From Siphonodentalium dalli (lineage: Eukaryota; Mollusca; Scaphopoda; Gadilida; Siphonodentaliidae): a stretch of DNA of 64,000 nucleotides. The stretch lies in the NCBI GenBank assembly GCA_032622095.1, contig CP136066.1, positions 104,243,319 to 104,307,318 of the forward strand, written 5' to 3'. The notes below the pieces were generated by a model. The model searched no databases, was not told the DNA's origin, and worked only from the letters and a program-made list of their open reading frames with translations. Made by a program: the position numbers and the translations under genes. This document shows, one piece after another, positions 10,344 to 21,184 of this stretch (positions are counted from its first letter, which is position 1; each line of letters starts with the position of its first letter).

Positions 10344-11534
10344 ATGGCGGATCGAAACTTCAAAGACGGCAGATTTCACTGCCATGATTGTTTCAAAGTC
10401 TTTGACACCAAGACACGACGAAATCGACATGAACGGGAGGTACATGAGGAGAAGAAATACAATTGTGATTCATGCAGGTATGAGGCTGGACGACGGGAGC
10501 ATCTAGATCTCCATATAAAAAGGAGACATTCATCAGGAGAGTCAGTTCCCACAGTGAAATCAAAAGTGGTCAAGGTCATGAGAGGATGTGATAATGTTCA
10601 AAAAGCAAAAGTCAAGGATACAGTCAGGTGTGATATATTCGATCTGCCGGCGGCTGACTGGCTGTCAGTGGAACCAGTTCTCGAGTTACCCCCCGGTGAC
10701 ATATTCGAGGAGGCCTCACCCATTGTTCGTTATGGAGATCATGATATTCTAGCAGAAATAGTGGCGGAAGTGATGCCTGAGTTAGTGGTTTGTGGTTCGG
10801 AAGTTCAGGCTGATGAGTCAGAGGTGAAGGAGTCTCTAGTGGATACAGAGATGCAGACGGACGGGGTAGAGGTGAAGGATTCAGAGATGCAGACAGATGC
10901 TATGGTAACGAAGGAATCGTCCACGAACACGGTGGAAGAGTATGTGCCAGGTTATAAAGTCGATCGGCTGAGATCGCTGGACATCGCTGGCATGCTTAAA
11001 TTGCCACATCCTATCACCCACCTGCGACAGCTATCTGCTGACCCACGGTTTTTTCTGATGGGTGCACCTTCGGAATACATTGAGAGTCACCGAGGTGAAA
11101 TTTTCAGAGCAGGTTTGAGAGAGGCGAGGGAGCACCTGCAATATTATCGACGAAGATTCGTCCCAGACGGTTTCGAAGGTCTCACTCGGATTGAGAGGTT
11201 GACGCTGCCTAATGGAAAAATATATGAGCTTATCGATCACTGGAGGCGTGCACCTCAGCTCAAGGAAGGACAACATCGAGGAATCCAGACGGAGGATAGA
11301 ACCACGAGGGTTCTTGATAAGGGGACGGAGACAGAGATGGTTACCAAGATGGATCAGGAGACGCAGACAAAGAACCAGGTTCAGAGTACGGAGGCCAGTA
11401 CTCATACAGAAGAGAAGATGATACAGACAGTAGACGCCAGTACGTCCACCGAGGAATCTGAAGAGGTCATCAAGGACATGGACGATGGTCCCTTGGACTT
11501 ATGCTTGCCCAATCGGAGGAGAGCAGAAGAATAG
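10344..11534 (+). CDS. Accessory C2H2 zinc-finger ORF of the gypsy element
   Basis: An intact 396-codon frame starts 75 bases after pol and stops about 120 bases before the polypurine tract, where envelope or accessory genes sit in LTR elements. Residues 11-34 and 39-62 are two C2H2 zinc fingers (C-x2-C-x12-H-x4-H). Residues 63-200 are acidic. About 201-300 look like a folded helical region (LREAREHLQYYRRR, IYELIDHWRR). Both flanks carry recurring short motifs: EMQTD (169 and 181), GIQTE (313), ETQTK (339), MIQTV (359), plus STNT, STHT and STST variants. The tail has GPLDLCLP (382-389). By analogy, x-Q-T resembles LC8 dynein light chain ligands and PLDLx resembles CtBP ligands; both are inference. 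There is no signal peptide or membrane segment, so it is not an envelope protein. Its function is unknown. Confidence 0.85.
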   Translation: MADRNFKDGRFHCHDCFKVFDTKTRRNRHEREVHEEKKYNCDSCRYEAGRREHLDLHIKRRHSSGESVPTVKSKVVKVMRGCDNVQKAKVKDTVRCDIFDLPAADWLSVEPVLELPPGDIFEEASPIVRYGDHDILAEIVAEVMPELVVCGSEVQADESEVKESLVDTEMQTDGVEVKDSEMQTDAMVTKESSTNTVEEYVPGYKVDRLRSLDIAGMLKLPHPITHLRQLSADPRFFLMGAPSEYIESHRGEIFRAGLREAREHLQYYRRRFVPDGFEGLTRIERLTLPNGKIYELIDHWRRAPQLKEGQHRGIQTEDRTTRVLDKGTETEMVTKMDQETQTKNQVQSTEASTHTEEKMIQTVDASTSTEESEEVIKDMDDGPLDLCLPNRRRAEE

Positions 11535-11656
11535 TAGAAGATTATATTGTTGATAACTTACCTTGCAAATTTTTGTTATATAGTTTCATAAGGTTGAATT
11601 TACTATGGTAGTTGTTGGATTAAGGTTAACGGATCCGGTGATCCGATGTTTTCTTT

Positions 11657-11669
11657 AGGAGGGGGGTGA
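11657..11669 (+). promoter_or_regulatory. Polypurine tract
   Basis: AGGAGGGGGG, then TGA, directly precedes the LTR start. This is the usual plus-strand priming site of LTR retrotransposons. Confidence 0.8.
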
Positions 11670-12143
11670 TGTAGCATAGCTACAGGCACTCTCTTTGGTT
11701 ATTATGCATTAAGTATTATTGTATTTCTCATGTTTTAACATTGATTCGTTCCATACTTTTCTTTATATCATTCATCGGTACATTCGCGGCTTTCCGTACA
11801 TTTGTAAAAGTTCGTCCACTTCATTCGCGTCAAAACATACATTAGTCCGTAAATATCATAAATTAAATCACTTCTATGTTTGTATCATCTCATAACCCAT
11901 CCGTGCTATGTATAAATTTCATTTCATGTAATTAATAGCACGATATCGCGATATTTATTCATTGTTTTCATCACTTCATTCACCTCATTTGTTTACATGT
12001 CAGCGAGCACTGTTGCGCGATTCGTAGCCCCGCCCATCTCTGGCAACAGCGCTCGTCAAAATACCTTGTAGTTAGCAGTTGTAGGTAAGGTATGATTTGT
12101 GGGTAGCACTGCACGTTCACTTGTGGGTATTTTGTAGGTAGTT

Positions 12144-12176
12144 GTGGGTAGTAGTATTTAAGCCACTACTACCCAC
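12144..12176 (+). promoter_or_regulatory. Perfect 12-bp hairpin around the LTR TATA-like box
   Basis: GTGGGTAGTAGT and ACTACTACCCAC are perfect complements separated by ATTTAAGCC. Several GTGGGTA/GTAGGTA units precede it (12110-12150). The likely core promoter of the LTR lies in or beside the loop. Confidence 0.6.
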
Positions 12177-12294
12177 ATTTGGGGATCAGTCAACCGGAAG
12201 TAATCTTTGAATAGACGTTGGTGACCGTGATACGGAATTACAATCTAAGGAGCTAGACTAGAGTAGAAAGGTGATGAATTACAGAGATTAATTA

Positions 12295-12300
12295 AATAAA
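12295..12300 (+). promoter_or_regulatory. LTR polyadenylation signal AATAAA
   Basis: AATAAA about 70 bases before the LTR end and about 135 bases after the TATA-like box, a plausible place for the end of the R region. Confidence 0.5.
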
Positions 12301-12622
12301 CAAGCCAAGACTCAAGTGAACGCCCAGTCTATCCAGAGGCATACCTCCAACAGATGCAATAACTACAATACTTATACCAATGGCCTATGAATATGATACT
12401 ACAATTCGACATGTTATTGTTATCCAATAAATTGGAGCATTTCATTTGCATATCTAGTCACGTTGATTGATCACGCCCCGACAAGAACTCAAGACAAGTC
12501 CGGATCTAGTACCCAAGAATGGTCAATTAAGGCGCTCTATTAAATTTGTAACAGGTTGGGAACGTCATAAATCCGCTCGACCTATATCAATTATCAGTCT
12601 TAAATATCATTTAAGACCCCCT

Positions 12623-12935
12623 ACACTGCCAAAAATAATTTCTTAATAAGATAAAATATCTTGAAACAAGAAAAACTATTTCCTGAAACAGGAAAATAAA
12701 TCTTATTTTGAGAAATATACCCCCAAAGTCTGCTACATCAAGAAAATTTAAGAAACTCCCACCAGACAAAAGATAGTTTTCTCAAAAAAGATAGATTTTA
12801 GTCTTGAAACAAGAAAAAATTTCCTTACTAAGAAAATGGCTTCAAAAATTAAATATATATTTCTTGTTTCAAGATTTTTTTTCTAAGTTAAGAAATACTT
12901 AAAGAAAATATTTCTAAACCAAGAATTAATTGTTA
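12623..12935 (+). mobile_element. ACACTGCCAAAAA element, copy 1
   Basis: The left end ACACTGCCAAAAATAATTTC is the reverse complement of the right end at 25845. The interior is built from TTTCTT/AAGAAA and CTTGAAACAAGAAA words, many pairing with one another. The right end is not clear. Elements with this end and composition are widespread in animal genomes as non-autonomous DNA transposons (from memory; family not assigned). Confidence 0.55.
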
Positions 12936-13011
12936 TGTACAAATTACTGCTGTAATAGAATAACTGTAAAAGCCCAACGATAGCAAAATTGTGATCAAAA
13001 TTTTATGGTAA

Positions 13012-13293
13012 ACATTGAAAAAGGTCCAACCTGTTGATTAAATATTCTGAAATTCATATTCATACTTAAATATTTGAACTACATGTAATACTACAGCTAT
13101 AGGATTATATAATTGTTGACAAGTCACTCACTGTAACAGTTTTGTTTACATAACATTGGAAAAGGTCCAACCTGTTGATTAAATATTCTGAAAATGTTAT
13201 TCATAGTTAAATATTTGAACTAATAATACAGCTAGAATTATATATTTGTTGACAAATTACTGTAACAGTTTTGTTTACATAACAATAGTTTCA
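13012..13293. repeat. 141-bp tandem duplication
   Basis: AAGGTCCAACCTGTTGATTA begins two adjacent units about 141 bases apart. Both end GTAACAGTTTTGTTTACATA. The second unit has small deletions. It lies just before the 383 bp satellite and may belong to the same larger element. Confidence 0.8.
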
Positions 13294-13590
13294 ACAGCTG
13301 TAATTTTGTTATTGGCAATCTGTCAGTAAGTGTTTTTATCTATTTCTCAATGCGCTTAGGGCATGCTGACCTTTATACAATTTTAATAAAATTTTGTTTG
13401 CACAATATAGTGGGTCGCCATTGAGGAGGCCTCCCTTGAAATCTCCAGTTGGTGGTTTGCCACACCATCCCGAAGTAGACAAACCTCTATGGTGGCCCCT
13501 TGCATTGAACCTATTAATTAAACCGGTACTTCAAGCTGGTATATACCTCTCTTATATAAGGATGGAAGATGCTACCAATTTCAAACCGAT

Positions 13591-16190
13591 GGTATTTCTT
13601 CAGAGTTGACTCTCTTGTATTATGAAAGCAAGCCCAATGAGGCCATGCACCTATTGTATGTTTATAACACACAAAAGACTATATCTTAGCAAAATGGATG
13701 TCTCTGATGATACAAACAATAAAATATCCAATTTATCCATAGTTGAATTTCATTTGGCTATATAGGAAAGCATACAATGTGGCTTTTATTTAGTTTCCAC
13801 AAAGTATTTTAAGTAAAATATCCATCAAGTGATGTATTCTGCCTTGTCCTATATATTAAAATGCATGCAATGGCCATGAGAAATGCTTAATTTATTGGTA
13901 GAGATGTCAATCAGATAAGAAATACTGACATTTTAGGTTTGATACACCATTTCAGCTGGCTTGGCATCTTTTAAATTTGAAACCTAAGGGAATTTATTCA
14001 GCTTTGACTCTCTAAATTATGGAAGAAAGCCCTAATGAAGCCACTATTTGCATGTTAGTAACATGTATAAGGCTATATCTCAACAGAATACATGTCTCTG
14101 ATAAAATGCACAATAAAATATCAATAGTTCAATTGCATTTGGCTATAGAGGGATGCATACAATATTGGTTTTATGTAGTTTCCACAGACTATTTTAAGTA
14201 AAATATCCATCAATTGATGTTTTCTACATAGCCTTGTATATTAAAATGCATGTAATGACCATGGGAAATGTTTAATTCATTAGTTGATATGTCCATCTGA
14301 TAAGAAATACTGACAATTGAGGTTTAAAATACCATTTCATGGGATTATGGGATCATAAATATCAAACTAAGGGAATTTCTTCAGATTTGACTCTCTAAAT
14401 AATGGAAGAAAGCCCAAATGAAACCACTATTTGCATGTTAATGACATGTATAAGGCTATATCTCAACAGAATACATGTCGCTGATAAAATACACCATAAC
14501 ATATCCATAGTTTAATTGCATTTGGCTATAGAGGGATGCATACAATATTGCTTTTAAGTAGTTTCCACAGACTATTTTAAGTAAGATATCCATCAAATAA
14601 TGTTTTCTACCTTGCCCTATATAGCATAATGCACGCAGTGACCATGAGAAATGTTTAATTTATTGGTAGAGATGTCCATCTGATAAGAAATACTGCCATT
14701 TGAGGTTTGATACACCATTTCAGCTGGCTTGGCATCTTACAAATTTGAAATAAGGGAATTTATTCAGCTTTGACCCTCTAAATTATGGGGAAAAATCCTA
14801 AATTATGCCATTATTGGCATGTTTATAACATATATAAGGCTATATCTGAACAGAATACATGTCTCTGATGAAATCAACAATAAAATATCCATAGTTTAAT
14901 TTGTTTTGGCTATACAGGGATGCATACAACATGGCTTTTAGGTTGTTTCCACAGACTATTATAAGTAAAATATCCATCAAATGATGTTTTCTGCCTTGTC
15001 CTGTATATTAAAATGCATGCAATGACCATGAAAAATGTTTAATTTATTGGTAGAGATGTCCATCTGATAAGAAATACTGCCATTTGAGGTTTGATACACC
15101 ATTTCAGCTGGCTTGGCATCTTACAAATTTGAAATAAGGGAATTTATTCAGCTTTGACCCTCTAAATTATGGGGAAAAAGCCTAAATTATGCCATTATTG
15201 GCATGTTTATAACATATATAATGCTATATCTGAACAGAATACATGTCTCAGGTGAAATAAACAATACAACATCCATAGTTTAATTTGATTTGGCTATACA
15301 GGGATGCATACAACATGGCTTTTAGGTTGTTTCCACAGACTATTTTAAGTAAAATATCCATCAAATGATGTTTTCGGCCTTGTCCTGTATATTAAAATGC
15401 ATGCAATGACCATGAAAAATGTTTAATTTATTGGTAGAGATGTCCATCTGATAAGAAATACTGCCATTTGAGGTTTGATACACCATTTCAGCTGGCTTGG
15501 CATCTTACAAATTTGAAATAAGGGAATTTATTCAGCTTTGACCCTCTAAATTATGGGAAAAAAGCCTAAATTATGCCATTATTGGCATGTTTATAACATA
15601 TATAAGGATCTGAACAGAATACATGTCTCAGGTGAAATAAACAATACAACATCCATAGTTTAATTTGATTTGGCTATACAGGGATGCATAAAATATTGCT
15701 TTTATGTAGTTTCCACTGATTATTTTAAGTAAAATATCCATCAAATGATGTTTTCTACATTGCCTTGTATATTAAAATGCATGTACTGACCATGGGAAAT
15801 GTTTAATTTATTAGTTGATATGTCCATCTGATAGGAAATACTGACATTTGAGGTTTTAAATACCATTTCATGGGATTATGGGATCATAAATATCAAACTA
15901 AGGGAATTTCTTCAGATTTGACTCTCTAAATGATGGAAGAAAGGCCAAATGAAGCCACTATTTGCATGTTTATAACATGTATAAGGCCATATCTTTGCAG
16001 AATGCTTTTCTCTGATAATAAAACAAATAACATATCTATATTTCATAGTTTAGTTGGCTAAACAGGGTGCATAACATGTGGTTTTAAAGTAGTTTCACAG
16101 ACTATTTTAACTAGAATATCAATTAAATGATGTAATCTAACTTGTCCTGTGTTTTAAAATGCATACACTGACCATGATAAATGTTTAATA
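13591..16190. repeat. Satellite array, about 383-bp monomer, 6-7 copies
   Basis: The marker GGGAATTTATTCAGCTTTGA and variants recur at 13988, 14371, 14754, 15138, 15522 and 15902, with spacings of 383, 383, 384, 384 and 380. A diverged unit precedes at 13591. Units at 14754, 15138 and 15522 are closest to each other; edge units are more diverged, as expected from unequal exchange in the middle of an array. No ORF is conserved across units. Confidence 0.95.
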
Positions 16191-16198
16191 CAAACAGC

Positions 16199-16245
16199 GT
16201 CCTTAATGCTGCACCAGCCTAACTCCCGTTATGAAAGGGTTAAAT
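16199..16245. repeat. GCTGCACCAGC block, second copy
   Basis: TTAATGCTGCACCAGC followed by CTCC, ATGAAAGGG and TAAAT matches 6246-6290. It ends the satellite region and may be the terminus of an element carrying the array. Confidence 0.5.
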
Positions 16246-16317
16246 TAATAAACAAAGGTTACACAGACATCCCCCCTTCAACAGCGCGGTGAGTGTGTTT
16301 TTTATGTAATATATGTC

Positions 16318-16692
16318 ATATCCGGTATAAGAGCCCCCCCCCCATTTCGTACGCTGTATTCCATGCCCTGTTATGAGGTACGCCATATTCCGGCCCCTCT
16401 GTTAGGAGGTATTCGGTATTCCAAAAATACCGGTATTCGTATACCAACCTTCCAATAAAACGATCATAAGAATAATACAAATGCGATGTTTGTCACAATA
16501 AATGCACGGTTTGACATACAGATCGTCGATCATCAATTTATATCAATTTAGACATGGACATGATGACCGGCGTTCGTACGGCAATAGAGAATTTATCCAT
16601 ATGGCTGTTAACTGGTATTTCGTATTCCACCCTCTGTGTTAAGTGGTATTATTCCGTATTCCAAGGGGTGGGGTGCTCTTATATGGTGTACA
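16318..16692. mobile_element. Putative TIR element with C/G-rich ends
   Basis: The left end ATATCCGGTATAAGAGCCCC and the right end GGGGTGCTCTTATATGG are imperfect inverted repeats. The interior contains ATTCCGTATTCCA-type words facing each other (for example 16380-16430 and 16615-16665). About 375 bp, no ORF. No other copy was seen in the window. Confidence 0.4.
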
Positions 16693-17416
16693 GTTTACAA
16701 CTAATGTGGCAGTCATGAAATTTTTAATTATTAGAACTGTTTGTGATATATACACCCCAATAACCCTGTCTTCACGCTCCTGTTGGTGATGGCCTTATCA
16801 ATCTATTGCTTCGTTGAACTTTTATTATTGCAAATTTGAGGTAAAAGTTCTTGAAGCGTGTAATTTCGTTCCACTTTACAACAGCGCACAATGATTCCTA
16901 TTTTTTTAACCTACCGGCGCAGATCGAGGCTGGACGTACATCTTACGTTTTCATAGGATACAAATTGATCGGATTTTAGGTAAGTGAAACTAATTAGTCA
17001 TCAATTGAAGTGATTTCTCATTATGAACAGACTGTTACTAGTAAAATACTTAATCGAACTACAATTAAAAATGCACGACTTATCCTGTTTTATTCAAATG
17101 AAATTTGATAGTAAATCGGCCTAATTTTGTTTCCGTTAAATATTTCAGAAAATGGAATCCGTCATTGATAAATGAACATTTTTTTGGTCAAAATAGTAAC
17201 TTCTGACGGACTATGATTATATGGCATTTATGAATCATATATAAAGGTAGCCCTACACAATATTCCCAACTGTGTTCCCAACTGCAAAAACGATTTTTAA
17301 TGAATTATAAATTGGCCTAAATTTGATGCTTCATAAAAGGAAAAACTGTCCGGGAATGGCTATTTTCGTCTGCAAAATCAAATTCTGCCATAAATGCAGT
17401 GTATTATCGGTCGACA
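16693..17416. other. Unassigned AT-rich DNA
   Basis: No exon, repeat copy or RNA gene recognised. Confidence 0.3.
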
Positions 17417-17785
17417 TTAAAGTGATGTGAAACACTCAGGTTGTGTGACCAAACATATATTGAGAATAATCTTGCTCAAGTAGTTATTTTTATGAATATT
17501 AATCCAAATTTACAACACACACTGTCATTCTTATATATTAATTAAATGCAGTGACTCTCGATTGCGAAATCGTTTTCATTAGTTTATCGCAGATAGATGC
17601 GTCCCGATTGGAGTAGTAAATATTTACATTTGAGCGTAGTTCAGACGATGTTTTCTATGGAATGGTATGGTCGATTTGCTTCAGATTTTCGGCGATGTTA
17701 GTAGAATGGTACATTCCTCCAGTTGGCATAGCGCCTGGATAGTAACTGATCAGTTTCACACACCCAAACAAGTACATAATATGAC
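17417..17785 (+). repeat. Dispersed repeat family R375, copy 2
   Basis: The fullest forward copy. It runs from TAAAGTGATGTGAAACACTC to AAGTACATAATATG and matches 236-512 and the inverted 22605-22962. No ORF. Confidence 0.75.
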
Positions 17786-17981
17786 AATAGTTGGAATATT
17801 AAAAGGTCCCAGTTATTGAAAATATACATGTAGCGTATAAGGAAATTGTCAGTTATGATCAGTTATACCGGTACTTCATACCATTATTCTAACAAATGTC
17901 AACCTGATAGAATTCCCACAATCTCTTTAATATTGTCATGCCATGGCCAATTTAACACTAAGTGAACGTTCAGATTACCAC

Positions 17982-18297
17982 GATACAATCGTAAGTGGAA
18001 ATATTTCTGTCGTAGGAAGTAACCGCTCAACTGTGCATGCTCACCTCAAAATCGTAGGTAAAAAATAATATCATGCACTGTTTTATTTAAAAGCGAAATT
18101 GTGGCGTATCCTTGGTTATCCCCATTTGCGACGTAATCACTAATCAGTCATGTGTATGTAAAAATTGTGGCCTGAAGGATCGCATGATAGTCAATCACAT
18201 GCTTTACAAAAAAACTGTGATTTCATCATGTACGACATCGTAATCATGTGAACAAACTATCCACGTCGATCCCGGTTCCTCCACTTAAGATTGTATC
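17982..18297. mobile_element. GTAAGTGG TIR element, copy A
   Basis: The left end GATACAATCGTAAGTGGA and right end TCCACTTAAGATTGTATC are inverted repeats. Interior words (TGCGCATGCTCA-like, GTGACGTATCCTTGGTTA-like, AACAAACTATCCA) are shared in order with copy B at 18346-18644. 316 bp, no ORF, so a non-autonomous DNA transposon. Confidence 0.75.
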
Positions 18298-18345
18298 TTT
18301 CATCTGTACGTTCACTGAGTGAACATTCATGATTCATATGACTAC

Positions 18346-18644
18346 GATTCAATTGTAAGTGGACAGATTCCCTTCTTGGGTAATAACCGATAGTTGGACT
18401 GCGCATGCTCACGACATGATCACGAGTTATATCAATGCAGAATTGCAAAATTGTGACGTATCCTTGGTTACCTCCACTTGGTGAAATTTGCGTGTACGTA
18501 AAAATCGTACAAAGTAAATGGAAATATCATAGGATAGTTAATCACGTGGTTAACCACCGATATTAAATATACTCATCTGCGATGACATCGTAACAAACTA
18601 TCCATGATTTTGTCAGGCCCGATTCCTCCACTTACGATTGAATT
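18346..18644. mobile_element. GTAAGTGG TIR element, copy B
   Basis: Ends are GATTCAATTGTAAGTGGA and TCCTCCACTTACGATTGAAT. It lies 48 bases after copy A in the same orientation and is about 299 bp. Divergence between the copies shows independent ageing. Confidence 0.75.
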
Positions 18645-18730
18645 ATGGTCTTCTGACATCTGAATCGCCGAAAATGCTAATATTGTTGGAAGAATGAACT
18701 TTACACTTGTTTTTTGAATATGTTTGCAAA

Positions 18731-18922
18731 TTATGAAAATACATGCATCCATATCACATATATATGTACATGTATTTTTTCTTCAATTACAGAAATACCA
18801 GATTCATTAGCCATGGTGGATGCGGCATCATGCCCTCTCATCTTCAACATATGAAGATTGATTTCGCCCATGATTAGTCTTAAGCGTCGGTCCTGTCTAG
18901 CTAGACACGTGGCAATGAACAA
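18731..18922 (-). pseudogene. Possible hAT-like transposase fragment
   Basis: A 63-codon frame contains KMRGHDAASTMANESGISV, which faintly resembles the RGQGYDGASNM block of hAT-type (ZMYM/TTF-like) transposases. The match is short and unsupported on either side. It could be chance. Confidence 0.25.
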
Positions 18923-19061
18923 ATGACAGGTGAAATATCACTGGAAGTCTGTTCGCCAAAATACCAGTGGTGAGTTTATATCTATAGCTACCATGCAGAT
19001 GAATATTTGTACATTGTCACCAATACATGTATATACCGCTATCCTCAAAATTATGGACCTT

Positions 19062-19210
19062 AAAAATGGGGGGGGGGGCCGGAAAAAAACTGCAGACACA
19101 GGGTGGAAAAAACTGTTTTCTTCGGTTTGGGTACCCCCCCCCCCCCCCCCCCCCCACAGAAAAAACTGCAGTTTTTTTCCACTGACCATTTGCCCCCCCC
19201 CCCAGAAAAA
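19062..19210. mobile_element. Short poly-G/poly-C-ended element
   Basis: It runs from AAAAATG then an 11-base G tract to a C tract then CAGAAAAA, with a second C tract (over 20 bases) in the middle. The subterminal words GGAAAAAAACTGCAG and GACACAGGG resemble those at 45432 and 47240. Probably an internally deleted member of that family. The homopolymer lengths may not be accurate. Confidence 0.45.
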
Positions 19211-19429
19211 TCAAATCTACCCCAGCCGGACAACAACTCGGTTTGACCGGAAACCGAAACAAACACCTGAGCATACAATTCACGAGAAGGTGCTTGGTAA
19301 CTTAGTTTAGATTATTATGACTAAAATGGTCATTGTCTACCAGTAGAACGCAGATTTGTACCTCGTGATGTCATGACATGTACAAACATGTATATTGGTG
19401 ATCGCAACGCTATGTATGCACTTTAAAAA

Positions 19430-19762
19430 ATGACAACTAGTCATTACCTCGACTTTGAAAAATCTGATGCAAATGAGATGAGTGAGATACCAGCATATAA
19501 CTGTTTTCTGATACCATTGGAGGAGAAATTGTTTAATACATGGGATAGTTCTGCAGTAAAAATTTGCCATATAAGCGATCGCAGGGTAGAATTCTGCAAT
19601 CGACTGGTAGACACTGACATAGTTGGCATTATTAAGAGGGTTAATGGGGTCAATATCACATGTAAACCAAGACAGTGGTTATCCAAAATTGTTTTATGTG
19701 GATTGTACTACTCATGTATATATGATTTGGATATTAAGGTTAATCCATATTCTATAAAATGA
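19430..19762 (+). CDS. Unrecognised 110-codon ORF
   Basis: Starts with ATG (MTTSHYLDFEKSDANEM...) and contains CHISDRRVEFCNRLVDTDIV. It has a protein-like, hydrophilic composition but no domain I recognise and no splice or poly(A) support. It lies between two poly-C elements and may be transposon debris. Confidence 0.25.
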   Translation: MTTSHYLDFEKSDANEMSEIPAYNCFLIPLEEKLFNTWDSSAVKICHISDRRVEFCNRLVDTDIVGIIKRVNGVNITCKPRQWLSKIVLCGLYYSCIYDLDIKVNPYSIK

Positions 19763-19867
19763 GAGAAAATTGAAGTTGTGAGTCTGAAAATACATATTTG
19801 GAATTTGTTTTACATGCAACCCCCCCTAAATGAATAAGGACAAAATTTACGTGTAAATTTTTTACGC

Positions 19868-19942
19868 CCAGGTACCCCCCCCCCCACCCCCGGTACGTTG
19901 TGTCCCGCAGTTTTTTTTCCGCGGGGGGGGGGGGATACCTGG
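19868..19942. repeat. Poly-C/poly-G hairpin element
   Basis: CCAGGTACCCCC and GGGGGGATACCTGG are inverted repeats around GGTACGTTGTGTCCCGCAG. It resembles the right part of the insertion ending at 47316 and looks like a solo end or miniature version. Confidence 0.45.
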
Positions 19943-20377
19943 TAATGATCGCAGTATATGATATCCACCACGGTATCAAGTCGATTACTGTTGTGGAGCA
20001 CCATGCAGTTATGATACACCAACAAATATCACACCAAAAGTTGAAAATTAAAACAGCCACATGGATCTTGTTCAATGAACTTATATATGCATGAATAAGA
20101 TGAATCACTAAATTATATTTTCATGCTTGTTTGTGTAATGCCAATCAATGCAGCCTGACAACATGGATGGGTGGAGTTTATAAATTGACAGCCGAAACAA
20201 TGTTGGCAACTTCAAAGTTCATTATGTGCTACATTTAACCCCCGTATATACAATACAATTTTTCTATCAGCGTTCCCATGTCCTATATTTGGAGTACTAT
20301 ATACATGTACATGTAACGAAGGCCATCCGTTCCACAGATATGAGGAAAAACACTGCATTTTATTTTCATGCATGCGA
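19943..20377. other. Unassigned DNA
   Basis: No coding or repeat feature recognised before the minisatellite. Confidence 0.3.
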
Positions 20378-20511
20378 AACATGACAACATGCATATGGGG
20401 TGTAACATGACAACATGCATATGGGGTGTAACATGACAACATGCATATGGGGTGTAACATGACAACATGCATATAGGGTGTAACATGACAACATGCATAT
20501 GGGGTGTAACT
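20378..20511. repeat. 26-bp minisatellite, five copies
   Basis: The unit AACATGACAACATGCATATG plus GGGTGT is repeated about 5.1 times with one substitution. Open frames running through it on the minus strand are repeat artefacts. Confidence 0.95.
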
Positions 20512-20845
20512 GCGGTATATGCAGCGTTGAAACTGTACTAGTAACCATAATGAGGTGTTGGAGGTTACTGTGCTTTATATCTTTAATACTGCAGTATTAA
20601 CGGGGGGGGGGGGGGTACTATACTAAGAGGTGGCCAATTACTTTGAGTATACATGTAGCCATACCTCACACATGGAACAGGGCTTGACTTATTCTTAGGT
20701 ACATGGAAAAATAGGTACGCGGAGCAATACATAACACCTTGTCTGCTTAGTATATTTTACATAAATATCAACCGATTTTGTGCAGTGTTGAAGCGGTAAC
20801 CTTCTAGTACTGCTGTGTTAGAAGTTTCTGGTGTGAGACCACACA

Positions 20846-20934
20846 AGCCATATTTCTGAATAAATCCTGAAAAATTACCCACAATCCTGAGGTTAAGTGG
20901 TCACTTACTTTGGGCATTACTGTAATTCCCTGAC
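20846..20934 (+). mobile_element. TA-element family, right-end fragment
   Basis: AGCCATATTTCTGAATAAAT through GGGCATTACTGTA matches the right half of 23417-23604. The left half is missing. Confidence 0.65.
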
Positions 20935-21184
20935 ATTCCCCCAATATATGACTAAAAGAAAATTCACCCTTTTGAAGTTTTGATATCGTTTAACCATGAA
21001 ATGGCTCGAAAAAGATGTTTTATGAGATTTACGTTTGTTTTTTATTTAATTTTGTTTGTTCAAGTAGCATATCAAATGAGTGAAATTTTATTTTAGTCAT
21101 TCATGTGGGTATCGTGAGTGGGGAGATATTTAAGGGGAGGTATCCTGTTACAACGGTATATGCTACTAGTACATGTACATAATT

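Larger units (their letters stand above)
7909..12367 (+). mobile_element. 5'-truncated Ty3/gypsy LTR retrotransposon
   Basis: Order: RT (from just before the YIDD box), RNase H, integrase, an extra ORF, a polypurine tract and a 698 bp 3' LTR. The 5' LTR, primer-binding site, gag, protease and N-terminal RT are missing. The missing part ends at a junction with another repeat's end. One frameshift separates RNase H from integrase. The domain order RT-RH-IN places it in Ty3/gypsy, not Ty1/copia. Without a 5' end no target duplication can be checked. Confidence 0.93.
11670..12367 (+). repeat. 3' LTR of the gypsy element
   Basis: It starts TGTAGCATAGC right after the polypurine tract and ends AACTACA, giving the TG...CA ends and the short inverted repeat TGTAG/CTACA expected of an LTR. 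It contains a TATTTAAG promoter-like box inside a hairpin (12144-12176) and AATAAA at 12295-12300. The 3' boundary rests on the inverted repeat alone, because no 5' LTR is present for comparison. Confidence 0.8.

Noticed and set aside
13591-16190. Regularly spaced repeats considered as a CRISPR array
   Set aside because: The period is 383 bp with no unique spacers, in eukaryotic DNA; it is a satellite.
20212-20548. Repeated MHVVMLHPICMLSCYTPYAC frames
   Set aside because: Translation of the 26 bp minisatellite.
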